Shown here: in pieces, positions 1 through 6,328 of the stretch | Layout: every line of letters starts with the position of its first letter | Position numbering within the stretch: the stretch's first letter is position 1 | Assembly (NCBI GenBank): GCA_016926315.1 | Contig: JAFGOU010000175.1 | Span: forward strand, 1 to 9,062 | Origin: Chitinispirillaceae bacterium | GTDB taxonomy: Bacteria > Fibrobacterota > Chitinivibrionia > Chitinivibrionales > Chitinispirillaceae | DNA: 9,062 nt | Direction of reading: 5' to 3' | Translations under genes and position numbers: made by a program | The notes under the pieces: model-generated | Database searches by the model: none | Told to the model about the DNA's origin: nothing | What the model saw: the letters and a program-made list of their open reading frames with translations, nothing else

Positions 1-643
1 TCGCGATCCGTTCGGGCGCCATGACCGGTTTTTGCGCAAACGCCGGATCGAGCAGCTCCACGTCTGTTTTCAGCGGCTGGAGAAAGACCCGCGCAACGCC
101 GGACAGCAGCGGTGCGATACCGGCGATCGATTCTTCGTCCACGAACCCCGGCGCGACCGTGACCCGCACCTCCGCCCGTTCACCCATAGACTTGACTATG
201 GCAATCGAGCGGGAGAGCCGTTCCGCGACGTCGGCATACCGGCAGCCGAGTCTGCCGTAATGCTGCGGGAGCGTCTTGACATCGAGCGCGAGATAATCCG
301 GCGCGCACTGTTCAATGGCTGCAGGAAGCAAGCCGTTGGTGTCGAGCTTGACTTTCAGCCCCCTGCCGCGCAGTTCACGCGCCAGGTCCGGCAGTCCGGG
401 GTGAATGGTCGGTTCCCCGCCGCTTAACACCACGCCCTCGATGATACCGCGCCGCCTTTCAAGGTACGTGGCGATCTCCGCGCAATCGACAGGACCGTGG
501 GAGCCGCGGACGATCCCCGGATTGTGGCACCAGGGGCAGGCGAGGTTGCACCCGGAAAAAAAAAGCACGGTCGCGACCGTGCCCGGGAAATCGATGAACG
601 AGTTCTTTATCCACCCGCCGACGAGAACGCCGTCAGGGGACAC
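1..643 (-). CDS. nrdG: Anaerobic ribonucleotide reductase activating protein (radical SAM), 3' part beyond left edge
   Basis: This reading frame stays open to the left edge, so only the first 214 residues are visible. It encodes the radical-SAM activase that uses a [4Fe-4S] cluster and S-adenosylmethionine to install the glycyl radical on NrdD. Seen directly: the cluster motif C-x3-C-x2-C at C32, C36 and C39 (read as CNLACPWCHNP), the SAM-binding GGEP at about 75-78, DTNG at 101-104, and LALDVK at 118-123. The CPWCHNP form and a length above 210 residues fit the longer NrdG2-type activases better than the short E. coli form; that assignment is inferred. The chosen start is GTG at 643-641. It overlaps the nrdD stop (TGA, 635-633) by 11 nt in another frame and has a GAGG Shine-Dalgarno at 653-650, six bases upstream, so translation is probably coupled to nrdD. 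A run of nine T (coding strand) lies just before the cluster motif. Confidence 0.93.
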   Translation of the reverse strand, partial: MSPDGVLVGGWIKNSFIDFPGTVATVLFFSGCNLACPWCHNPGIVRGSHGPVDCAEIATYLERRRGIIEGVVLSGGEPTIHPGLPDLARELRGRGLKVKLDTNGLLPAAIEQCAPDYLALDVKTLPQHYGRLGCRYADVAERLSRSIAIVKSMGERAEVRVTVAPGFVDEESIAGIAPLLSGVARVFLQPLKTDVELLDPAFAQKPVMAPERIA

Positions 644-2771
644 AGACGGCCTCGGCAGGGACCTTATCCGGCTCCGGTGCGGCGGGCCCGGCCGGTTCCG
701 ACGCGACGGTCCTGCCGTTTATCGTGAACATGGTCCGTTCGGCGAACTCCATTTTCTTGCCGTGGTTCCAGTTCTGAATCGGCCGGTAGTAACCGACGAT
801 CCGTGAATAGACTTCGGTCTCCTCATGGCAGTGCGGGCAGTAGGGCTGTTTCCCCTTCAAATACCCGTGCGCCCCGCATATCGAAAACGTGGGCGACAGG
901 GTAAAATACGGCATTTCGTATTTCTCGGCTATTTTTCTGACGAGTTTCATGCACAGCTCGGGGTCATCGATCGATTCTCCGATGAATGCATGAAATACGG
1001 TGCCGCCGGTGTAGAGTTTCTGCAGGTCGTTCTGCATGTCGAGCGCCTCGAACAGGTCGTCGGTGGCGTTCACCGGGAGCTGGGTCGAGTTGGTGAAATA
1101 GGGATGGTTGCCGCCGGGGATGATCATCCGGTTGAACTTTGCGCGGTCGATCCGTGCAAGCCGATGCGACGTTCCTTCACCAGGGGTGGCTTCAAGATTG
1201 TAAAGATGGCCGGTCTCCTCCTGATATTTCACCAAGCGGTCGCGCATATGGATGAGCACTTCTTTCGCAAATTCCCGCGCCGCCGGATCGGTCAGGTCCT
1301 TTCCCATGAAATTGAGCGTTGACTCGTTCATGCCGATGAGCCCGATGGTGGAAAAATGGTTGTTCCAGTGCCGGAGGAACCGCTGTGAGTAAGGGAACAG
1401 CGCCTGGTCCATGAGTTTGGTGATCACCTTTCTCTTGGCCTCAAGAGAATCGCGGGCAATGTCCATAAAATGGTCGAGCTGACTGAAATACTCGTCGCGT
1501 GTGGTGGAGAGATAGCCGATCCGGGGCAGGTTGATGGTGACCACGCCGATGGAACCGGTAAATTCGTCGGAACCGAACAGGCCGCCGCCGCGATTGCGCA
1601 GCACGCGCTTGTCGAGCTGCAGCCGGCAGCACATGGAGCGCACATCGCCGGGGTTGAGCGACGAATTGATGAAATTCTGGAAATAGGGCGTGCCGAATTT
1701 TCCGGTCATTTTAAAGAGCAGCCTGGCGTTTTCGCTTTGCCAGTCGAAACTGCGCGTCAGGTTGTAGGTCGGGATCGGATAAGAGAATCCTCGGCCTTCG
1801 GCGTCGCCTTCCAGCATGACCTCGATGAATGCCCGGTTGATAATGTCCATTTCCGCCTGGCACTGGCCGTAGGTAAAATCGGCGGGTTCGCCGCCGATGA
1901 TCGCGGGCTGATCCCTAAGGTCATCGGGCGTCACCCAGTCGAACGTAATATTGGTAAATGGCGCCTGGGAACCCCAGCGGGAGGGAGTGTTGACGCCGAA
2001 AACGAACGACTGCAGGTGCTGTTTGACATCGGAGAATGACAGGCGGTCAACCTTTACAAACGGAGCGAGATAGGTGTCAAACGACGAAAACGCCTGCGCG
2101 CCGGCCCACTCGTTCTGCAGGATGCCGAGAAAATTCACCATCTGCTGAACAAGCGTTGAAAGATGGCGCGGCGGCTTCGACGAAATCTTGCCACGCACCC
2201 TGCCGAGCCCTTCGGTGATGAGCTGGCGAAGCGACCATCCCGCACAGTAACCCGAGAACATCGACAGGTCGTGGAGATGCAGATCGCCGTTGCGGTGCGC
2301 GTCGGAGATATCGCGATTGTATATGTTTTCGAGCCAGTAATTGGCGGTTATCGCGCCGCTGTTATGAAGGATGAGCCCGCCGAGCGAATAGTTGACGTTG
2401 GAGTTTTCCTGCACCCGCCAGTCTTCCTGCTTGAGGTAGCCATCCATGGTATTCGAAATATCGAGCAGCATGTCCCTGGTACTGCGAATACGACGTCGCT
2501 GTTCGCGGTAAAGGATAAACGCCTTCGCCACCCTGGCGTGTCCCTGTTCGATCAGTATCTTTTCAACCAGGTCCTGGATCTCCTCCACTGCCGGGATGGA
2601 ATTTGGGTGAAACTTTTTCGACAGCAGCTCCTCGACCTTCTGGGCAAGCGATAACGCCTGGTTGAAGTCCCTGCCACCGACGGATTGTGCCGCCTTGAAA
2701 ATGGCGCTGGCAATTTTGTAATTGTCGTAGGTGACGAGCTTGCCGTCGCGTTTGCGGATAGTGGAAATCAT
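633..2771 (-). CDS. nrdD: Anaerobic (class III) ribonucleoside-triphosphate reductase, catalytic subunit
   Basis: This 712-residue cytosolic enzyme reduces ribonucleoside triphosphates to deoxy forms without oxygen, using a glycyl radical made by NrdG. Residues 1 to about 95 form an ATP-cone allosteric domain (begins MISTIRKRDGKLVTYD). The catalytic barrel follows, with the cysteine pair C381-C382 in RSMCCRLQLD, one of which should be the thiyl-radical residue, and the hallmark TGSIGVVTINLPRIGY at 405-420. The C-terminal zinc site appears as C632, H635, C645 and C648, and the radical glycine is G660 in RIVGYYRP. All key residues are present and the length is normal for the family. The frame opens 17 codons further up (2822), but ATG 2771 is preferred because GGAGAG (2786-2781) sits nine bases upstream and the ATP cone begins right there. 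The last 30 residues are rich in Ala, Pro and Glu and look dispensable. It is first in an operon with nrdG. Confidence 0.98.
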   Translation of the reverse strand: MISTIRKRDGKLVTYDNYKIASAIFKAAQSVGGRDFNQALSLAQKVEELLSKKFHPNSIPAVEEIQDLVEKILIEQGHARVAKAFILYREQRRRIRSTRDMLLDISNTMDGYLKQEDWRVQENSNVNYSLGGLILHNSGAITANYWLENIYNRDISDAHRNGDLHLHDLSMFSGYCAGWSLRQLITEGLGRVRGKISSKPPRHLSTLVQQMVNFLGILQNEWAGAQAFSSFDTYLAPFVKVDRLSFSDVKQHLQSFVFGVNTPSRWGSQAPFTNITFDWVTPDDLRDQPAIIGGEPADFTYGQCQAEMDIINRAFIEVMLEGDAEGRGFSYPIPTYNLTRSFDWQSENARLLFKMTGKFGTPYFQNFINSSLNPGDVRSMCCRLQLDKRVLRNRGGGLFGSDEFTGSIGVVTINLPRIGYLSTTRDEYFSQLDHFMDIARDSLEAKRKVITKLMDQALFPYSQRFLRHWNNHFSTIGLIGMNESTLNFMGKDLTDPAAREFAKEVLIHMRDRLVKYQEETGHLYNLEATPGEGTSHRLARIDRAKFNRMIIPGGNHPYFTNSTQLPVNATDDLFEALDMQNDLQKLYTGGTVFHAFIGESIDDPELCMKLVRKIAEKYEMPYFTLSPTFSICGAHGYLKGKQPYCPHCHEETEVYSRIVGYYRPIQNWNHGKKMEFAERTMFTINGRTVASEPAGPAAPEPDKVPAEAVCVP

Positions 2772-2963
2772 GGTGCGATTCTCTCCATTGCGCTGGTAAT
2801 GACGGGTAGTGGAAAACGGCACGGGACAGACAGTGCTAAAGCATTACCGAAACACGGTGAAACAGCCGGAATATCGAATCCTTCATGCGTGCCGGAAATG
2901 CGGTGTTTATCCATGTGAATCCGGGTATTTTCCAGAAGTAAATACAACTGCTTGTAGATGTTC
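2772..2963 (-). other. Predicted 5' leader of nrdD
   Basis: This is the stretch between the predicted transcription start and the nrdD start codon. It matches no riboswitch class I recognise and shows no strong terminator. It contains an open frame of 48 codons starting at ATG 2914 (MDKHRISG...) whose TGA (2770-2768) overlaps the nrdD ATG as ATGA; its ribosome site is weak (GGA five bases upstream). The leader could act through translation coupling, or it may be an ordinary untranslated region. Confidence 0.4.
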
Positions 2964-2969
2964 GTCGAG

Positions 2970-2998
2970 AGTATACTATATCTGAGGGGGGCAGTCAA
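2970..2998 (-). promoter_or_regulatory. Sigma-70-like promoter of nrdD-nrdG
   Basis: On the minus strand a -35 element TTGACT (2998-2993) and a -10 element TATACT (2975-2970) are separated by exactly 17 bp; each matches the consensus at five of six positions. Transcription would begin near 2963 and read into nrdD after about 190 nt of leader. No convincing NrdR box or FNR-type site was found around it. The match is by eye, so the start site is a prediction. Confidence 0.65.
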
Positions 2999-3056
2999 TA
3001 GGCATTTTTTTCCGTTTTGAGGCTTCGAATGGGCAAATCAGGGACGGGAGAAATCC

Positions 3057-3470
3057 TTAATGCAGGCTGCGTTGCACCCAGACGGAGTCATCGCCATTGA
3101 CCGTCAGTCCGAGTACGCACTCCCGTGAATCAGATGCATTGCCAATATGGCCTTCCGCGGTTATGTAGATGATCGCGGTATCTTCTTTAGGGGACATCCG
3201 CAGGGCAACGGTATACCAACCGCCATCACAGGTTGTTTTGGGAAATCCGCTCGTCCATGACGGTTCGGCGCTCAGGCGTTCCAGTGCGACCTGGATCCCG
3301 TACTCGCTGATTCGAGAGGCCTTACGATGATTTTCCTTAACCTGCTGCTGGTAATTATGAAGAAAAAAACCGATAAAAGCGCCTATCACCAGAAGTGTTG
3401 CCACTACAAAAATGATCCTGATGGCCACCCCGCCGTGTTCGCCTGCCCTGCCGTATGATAGTGAAATCAT
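3057..3470 (-). CDS. Single-pass membrane protein with pilin-like N-terminus, function unknown
   Basis: I do not recognise a precise family for this 137-residue protein. It has a short N-terminal segment, one hydrophobic helix at about 16-38, a polar helical stretch (about 39-68) containing ISEYGIQVALERL, and a small beta-rich domain with two cysteines (C81, C118) that could form a disulfide outside the cytoplasm. The EHGGVAIRII sequence entering the helix, followed by a long amphipathic helix, resembles the N-terminus of minor pseudopilins of the PilX/GspK kind, which also lack the usual glutamate at position 5 after the processing site. That relation is inference. The start ATG at 3470 is supported by AAGGA (3482-3478) seven bases upstream. 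It is a stand-alone gene: nrdD downstream has its own promoter, and the next gene upstream is divergent. No other pilus gene is in the window. Confidence 0.75.
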   Translation of the reverse strand: MISLSYGRAGEHGGVAIRIIFVVATLLVIGAFIGFFLHNYQQQVKENHRKASRISEYGIQVALERLSAEPSWTSGFPKTTCDGGWYTVALRMSPKEDTAIIYITAEGHIGNASDSRECVLGLTVNGDDSVWVQRSLH

Positions 3471-3777
3471 CGCGAAATCCTTTGCTTTACTATAATGATA
3501 CTGTTATTTTGCTGATTTAACCATTAAAAGCTGCAGGGAAGAAAATACGTTCTGCATAAAAAACATGGCTTCCCGATTGACCGTACCCGGAGGATCCCTC
3601 AGCGAGGGGAAACGCCCGGTGTATTTCCCGCACCCGGAACCTCTTGAGAGTTGCTCGATGTATTCCCAAAGGCCCAAATGATTCCCTTTCAGGTTCGGTT
3701 AGGTGTTCTTCTGGTCTTTTGTTGTTCTTCCAACATCCCTGCTTGCCAAAACCGGGTTATCATTTTATCATATAACC
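3471..3777. other. Divergent intergenic region with AT-rich promoter area and GC-rich inverted repeats
   Basis: No gene is supported in these 307 bases. Next to the minus-strand gene is an AT-rich block (3485-3535) holding minus-strand -10-like hexamers TATAGT (3494-3489) and TATCAT (3500-3495), but no good -35 partner. The middle (3577-3640) is GC-rich with several short inverted repeats: CCCTC/GAGGG at 3596-3600 and 3604-3608, GGGAAA/TTTCCC at 3607-3612 and 3624-3629, and CCGGTG/CACCCGG at 3616-3621 and 3631-3637. The right end holds the promoter of the plus-strand signalling pair. I could not match the structured middle to a known riboswitch or small RNA. Confidence 0.5.
3743..3771 (+). 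promoter_or_regulatory. Sigma-70-like promoter of the 106-aa/HDOD gene pair
   Basis: A -35 element TTGCCA (3743-3748) and a -10 element TATCAT (3766-3771) lie 17 bp apart, each matching five of six consensus positions. The -10 ends only six bases before ATG 3778, so transcription should start at or next to the start codon. The absence of a Shine-Dalgarno sequence before that ATG agrees with a leaderless message. Confidence 0.6.
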
Positions 3778-4098
3778 ATGAAAAAAATAACCTCGGACCA
3801 GGTAGAAGACGGGATGGTCCTGGCGCGCGAAGTGTGCGGCGCTTCCGGCAGCATTCTTCTTAACAAAGGGTCTGTACTCTCCTCCGCCATGGGAAGGCGC
3901 CTCACCAACTGGGGCATAGCGTCGGTCTATATCGAGGGCGAAGATACCGCCGTGGTGGCGGAAACGACCAGCAGTCTTTCTCCTCAGGAGGTCAAATCCA
4001 GACTGATGAAAAAATTTTCGAATTGCAGCGAACACCCGCTCATGAAACAACTTTTCGTAGCGGTGTATCAGTATACCATCCAGTCCGGCGGGAAATAG
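3778..4098 (+). CDS. Small signalling-associated domain protein, partner of HDOD gene
   Basis: This 106-residue soluble protein starts MKKITSDQVEDGMVLA and continues with a beta-rich pattern (SGSILLNKGSVLSS, then WGIASVYIEG at about 45-54). That is the short domain commonly seen at the N-terminus of HD-GYP and related HD-domain signalling proteins; here it is a separate gene. A helical tail (about 69-102) follows. No catalytic residues are evident, so a docking or regulatory role towards the next gene is inferred. The stop is seven bases before the HDOD start, so the two are almost certainly co-transcribed. The frame is open to a GTG at 3703 that would add a hydrophobic 25-residue extension. 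I prefer ATG 3778 because the domain begins there and the promoter's -10 lies just before it. It lacks a Shine-Dalgarno sequence. Confidence 0.85.
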   Translation: MKKITSDQVEDGMVLAREVCGASGSILLNKGSVLSSAMGRRLTNWGIASVYIEGEDTAVVAETTSSLSPQEVKSRLMKKFSNCSEHPLMKQLFVAVYQYTIQSGGK

Positions 4099-4105
4099 CG
4101 CGGCC

Positions 4106-4969
4106 ATGACCACCACCCGTAAAAATATCAAGGATACCATCCAGGACATTTCCAATCTGCCAAGTCATCCTATCGTTATAGAAAGGATCACCAAGCTCCT
4201 GGCAAATCCCCGCACCTCGGCGGAGGAGATCGGCAGGGCGATTACCGCGGACCAGGCGCTGGCGGCCAAAGTGCTCAAGCTGGTCAACTCGGCCTTTTAC
4301 GGCTTCCCCGGAAGGATCAGCACGCTTTCCCACGCCATCGTCATTCTCGGTTTTTCGACCATAAAAAACATCGTGCTCACCGCATCCATTTTCGACTCGT
4401 TCCGCGGAAAGGGCAGGGGAATCGAAGGGTTCAACCTGGAGCAGTTCTGGTACCACTCCATCGCCTGCGGCGCGGCGGCACAGTCTCTTTCTCGCGCCGT
4501 CGGCAACAGCGACAAGGAGGAGTGCTTTATCGCCGGCCTGATCCACGATATCGGCAAGATCATTCTCTGCCACTACCTGCCGGAAGATTTCGGACAGGTA
4601 ATCACCCACACGAAGGAAAAAGACATTCTTTTTTACGAAAGCGAAAAAGCGCTCTTCGACATCTGCCACGACGAGATCGGCGGTTACCTTGCCCAGCGCT
4701 GGAACCTTCCGAAGTCCCTGCAGAACGCGGTGCGCTACCACCACCATCCCTCACCCACGCATGAACACTATATGGTGAGCGTCATCATCCATGCGGCGGA
4801 TATCTTTATCCGCGCGCTGGATTACGGTAACGGCGGCGACGACAAGATTCCGGTCATCTCGGAAAACGCCTGGAAAAGTCTTGATCTCGACAATGTATCG
4901 TTTAATACGCTGTTCGACGGCATCAAGGATGAAATCGAAAAGGCTTCGGTTTTTTTCCAGCTTACCTGA
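4106..4969 (+). CDS. HDOD domain signal-transduction protein
   Basis: This 287-residue cytosolic protein is a single HDOD domain over most of its length. It opens with the typical ISNLPSHPIVIERITKLL (15-32), then TADQALAAKVLKLVNSAFYG (47-66) and LSHAIVILGFSTIKNIVL (74-91). The HD motif is LIHDIGK (145-151). Unlike many HDOD proteins with a degraded metal site, this one shows a plausible full ligand set: H117, H147-D148, H188, H212/H213 and D232. HDOD proteins act in bacterial signalling, often with cyclic-di-GMP, chemotaxis or stress circuits; most have no proven enzyme activity, so hydrolysis here is only a possibility. A purine-rich GGCGGGAAA (4088-4096) at the end of the previous gene may serve as its ribosome site. 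It converges on the small membrane-protein gene downstream, 21 bases away, with no clear terminator between them. Confidence 0.94.
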   Translation: MTTTRKNIKDTIQDISNLPSHPIVIERITKLLANPRTSAEEIGRAITADQALAAKVLKLVNSAFYGFPGRISTLSHAIVILGFSTIKNIVLTASIFDSFRGKGRGIEGFNLEQFWYHSIACGAAAQSLSRAVGNSDKEECFIAGLIHDIGKIILCHYLPEDFGQVITHTKEKDILFYESEKALFDICHDEIGGYLAQRWNLPKSLQNAVRYHHHPSPTHEHYMVSVIIHAADIFIRALDYGNGGDDKIPVISENAWKSLDLDNVSFNTLFDGIKDEIEKASVFFQLT

Positions 4970-4990
4970 ACCGGCTTCTCAGAATGGCAA

Positions 4991-5230
4991 TCAGGAACGC
5001 TTTCCCGATGCGGGTTCTTCCGTACCGGAGCCTTCTTTCTCTTCTTCCTCTTTCTGCGAAAGCTCCAGTTCCATCATCCGCCTGCGCATTGCCGACCGCT
5101 GTTTCTCCTGTTCCATGAAACGTTCCGGCAGGCGGAGCCCTCGCATAACGACAAAAAGCGCAGCCACACCGATAAGCACCGCCGCCAATACCGTAATCGG
5201 AAGTTCGGTTATATTCACGGCGTTCACCAC
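4991..5230 (-). CDS. Small membrane protein with charged helical tail, downstream of gpgS
   Basis: I do not recognise this protein of up to 79 residues. It has one membrane helix (about 11-29, TVLAAVLIGVAALFVVM), then an Arg-rich boundary, then a strongly charged helix (ERFMEQEKQRSAMRRRMMELELSQKEEEE, about 36-64 in separate stretches) that may be a coiled coil, and a short polar end. The charge pattern predicts the tail in the cytoplasm. The frame begins with GTG at 5230, overlapping the gpgS stop (5226-5224), so translation is likely coupled. GTG at 5227 or 5218 are other possible starts; AGAGG lies too close to the first two and about 11 bases before the third. The gene may scaffold or anchor a partner, possibly GpgS, but nothing in the sequence proves this. 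Confidence 0.68.
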   Translation of the reverse strand: MVNAVNITELPITVLAAVLIGVAALFVVMRGLRLPERFMEQEKQRSAMRRRMMELELSQKEEEEKEGSGTEEPASGKRS

Positions 5231-6156
5231 CTCTCTGAAGCGGCAGCCTGCAGCGACCGCGGACCGAGTTCAATCTCCCTGTTGCTGCCGGCCGCCATAC
5301 CGTGCATTATCAGGTTACGGTCGTCAGCGAGGGAGAGATATCCATGCCGCTGGAGTTTTTCGAGAAGGACCCGGGCGATCTGCGTTGCCACGGCGCCGAG
5401 TTCGCTGACCGGTCGGTTGCGGTGGACCCGCTGTCCGGTATCAACCTGGGCAAAACGGGTCATCCCGAACCGCGCATAAAAATCAACCAGCAAACCTATT
5501 TCCACGCCGTATCCCGATGAAAAAGAAAGCTGCTCCAGCGCATCCCTTCGGAACGCGTACTCCCCGCCCAATGGTTGGACCACCACCGACAGTTCCGGCA
5601 CGATCAAGCGCAGGAGCGGTTTGATCAGCAGTTCCGTGATCCTGCCCCCGTAATCATCAAGGCTTATTCCTTCGACCACCAGGGGCCGCCGGTACGATGC
5701 CCTGACATGATACACCTCGTCGTCGCGGAGCAGTGGACCTGCAAGGGAGGCGACAATGCACGGATCGAAGCTGACGATATCCGCATCGAGGTACACGATG
5801 ATGTCGCCGGTTGTCACAAACTGCGCCTTCCACATTGCCGCGCCCTTTCCGCTGCAGTCAAGCGGCGGCCCGGCATCATCCAGGGAGTACACCGTTGCGC
5901 CGGAGGAGCGGGCAACCGCCGAGGTCGTGTCGCGGGAGCCTCCGTCAATCACCACCAGTTCATCGACAAGAGGGCGTTCACCCATGAATGTCGCGGCAAT
6001 GGACGACACAATCGGTCCGATGGTCTCCGCCTCATTGAGTGCGGGAATAACCACGCTTACTGTCGAGGCGGCTTTTTCCTTCAGACCGGCGAGGTTCTGG
6101 ATGAACGCGCCATCGGGACCCCTGCTCCGATCGTTTTTTCCCCGAACGGTTGCCAT
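5224..6156 (-). CDS. gpgS: Glucosyl-3-phosphoglycerate synthase (GT81 family)
   Basis: This 310-residue enzyme should transfer glucose from an NDP-glucose donor to 3-phosphoglycerate, giving glucosyl-3-phosphoglycerate, the precursor of the compatible solute glucosylglycerate and of methylglucose polysaccharides in mycobacteria. Motifs in order: VSVVIPALNE (33-42), LVVIDGGSRDTT (67-78), GKGAAMW (103-109), metal-binding DAD (124-126) in YLDADI, YRRPL (155-159), GGRITELLIKPLL (170-182), QPLGGEYAFRRD (194-205), GYGVEIGLLVD (215-225) and VHRNRP (244-249), whose His is the expected second metal ligand. These match GpgS closely across the full length; mannosyl-3-phosphoglycerate synthases are unrelated at this level. 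ATG 6156 is the only ATG after an in-frame stop at 6192-6190 and has no good Shine-Dalgarno sequence. The next gene overlaps its stop. No GpgP or MpgP-type phosphatase is visible, so the second step must be encoded elsewhere. Confidence 0.93.
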   Translation of the reverse strand: MATVRGKNDRSRGPDGAFIQNLAGLKEKAASTVSVVIPALNEAETIGPIVSSIAATFMGERPLVDELVVIDGGSRDTTSAVARSSGATVYSLDDAGPPLDCSGKGAAMWKAQFVTTGDIIVYLDADIVSFDPCIVASLAGPLLRDDEVYHVRASYRRPLVVEGISLDDYGGRITELLIKPLLRLIVPELSVVVQPLGGEYAFRRDALEQLSFSSGYGVEIGLLVDFYARFGMTRFAQVDTGQRVHRNRPVSELGAVATQIARVLLEKLQRHGYLSLADDRNLIMHGMAAGSNREIELGPRSLQAAASERW

Positions 6157-6163
6157 GATGCAA

Positions 6164-6193
6164 ATCGTACCCTTCTGTCGCAGCCGGTTTCAA
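6164..6193 (-). promoter_or_regulatory. Possible proximal promoter of gpgS
   Basis: On the minus strand TTGAAA (6193-6188, five of six) and TACGAT (6169-6164, four of six) are 18 bp apart. The -10 ends seven bases before the gpgS ATG, which would give a leaderless message and agrees with the lack of a ribosome site. The weak -10 and the presence of a second candidate further upstream keep this tentative. Confidence 0.4.
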
Positions 6194-6328
6194 GCCTGCT
6201 GTTGCACCGTACGTTTCGTGCGCGGCATCACGATCAATAGCAGAGGCGACGATCGCGATGGCTGCGGCCGAAGTGATGGCTTTCAGCAGAAGCAACAATC
6301 ATTTCTTGTCCTGTCATCCTGCTTTTGG

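Noticed and set aside
825..1322. Plus-strand 165-codon open frame opposite nrdD
   Set aside because: It lies wholly antisense to conserved NrdD coding sequence and its protein shows no domain; it is a by-product of GC-rich codon use. The same holds for the other long antisense frames, such as 1470-2039, 5575-6240 and 7967-8959.
2966..2986. NrdR-box candidate in the AT-rich bases near the nrdD promoter
   Set aside because: The sequence shares AT richness but not the palindromic ACAC...GTGT ends of the NrdR consensus, and no second box is present.
3491..3496. Perfect TATAAT on the plus strand
   Set aside because: No -35 element lies 16-18 bp upstream, no TG extension is present, and it lies in an AT-rich stretch where such hexamers arise by chance.
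4936..4956. Terminator-like hairpin CGAA-loop-TTCG followed by seven T at the end of the HDOD gene
   Set aside because: The stem is only four base pairs and lies inside the coding sequence before the stop codon, so it is too weak to call.
6170..6206. GCTTGAAACC-type segment resembling dispersed intergenic repeats seen in some bacteria
   Set aside because: Only one copy is in the window and its internal symmetry is poor, so a repeat family cannot be supported here.
6032..6298. Minus-strand 88-codon frame from a TTG with a signal-peptide-like beginning (LLLLKAITSAAAIAIVASA)
   Set aside because: It starts with TTG, overlaps the first 125 bases of gpgS in another frame, and turns Arg/Ser-rich with no sensible domain after the overlap. 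The hydrophobic start is probably chance.
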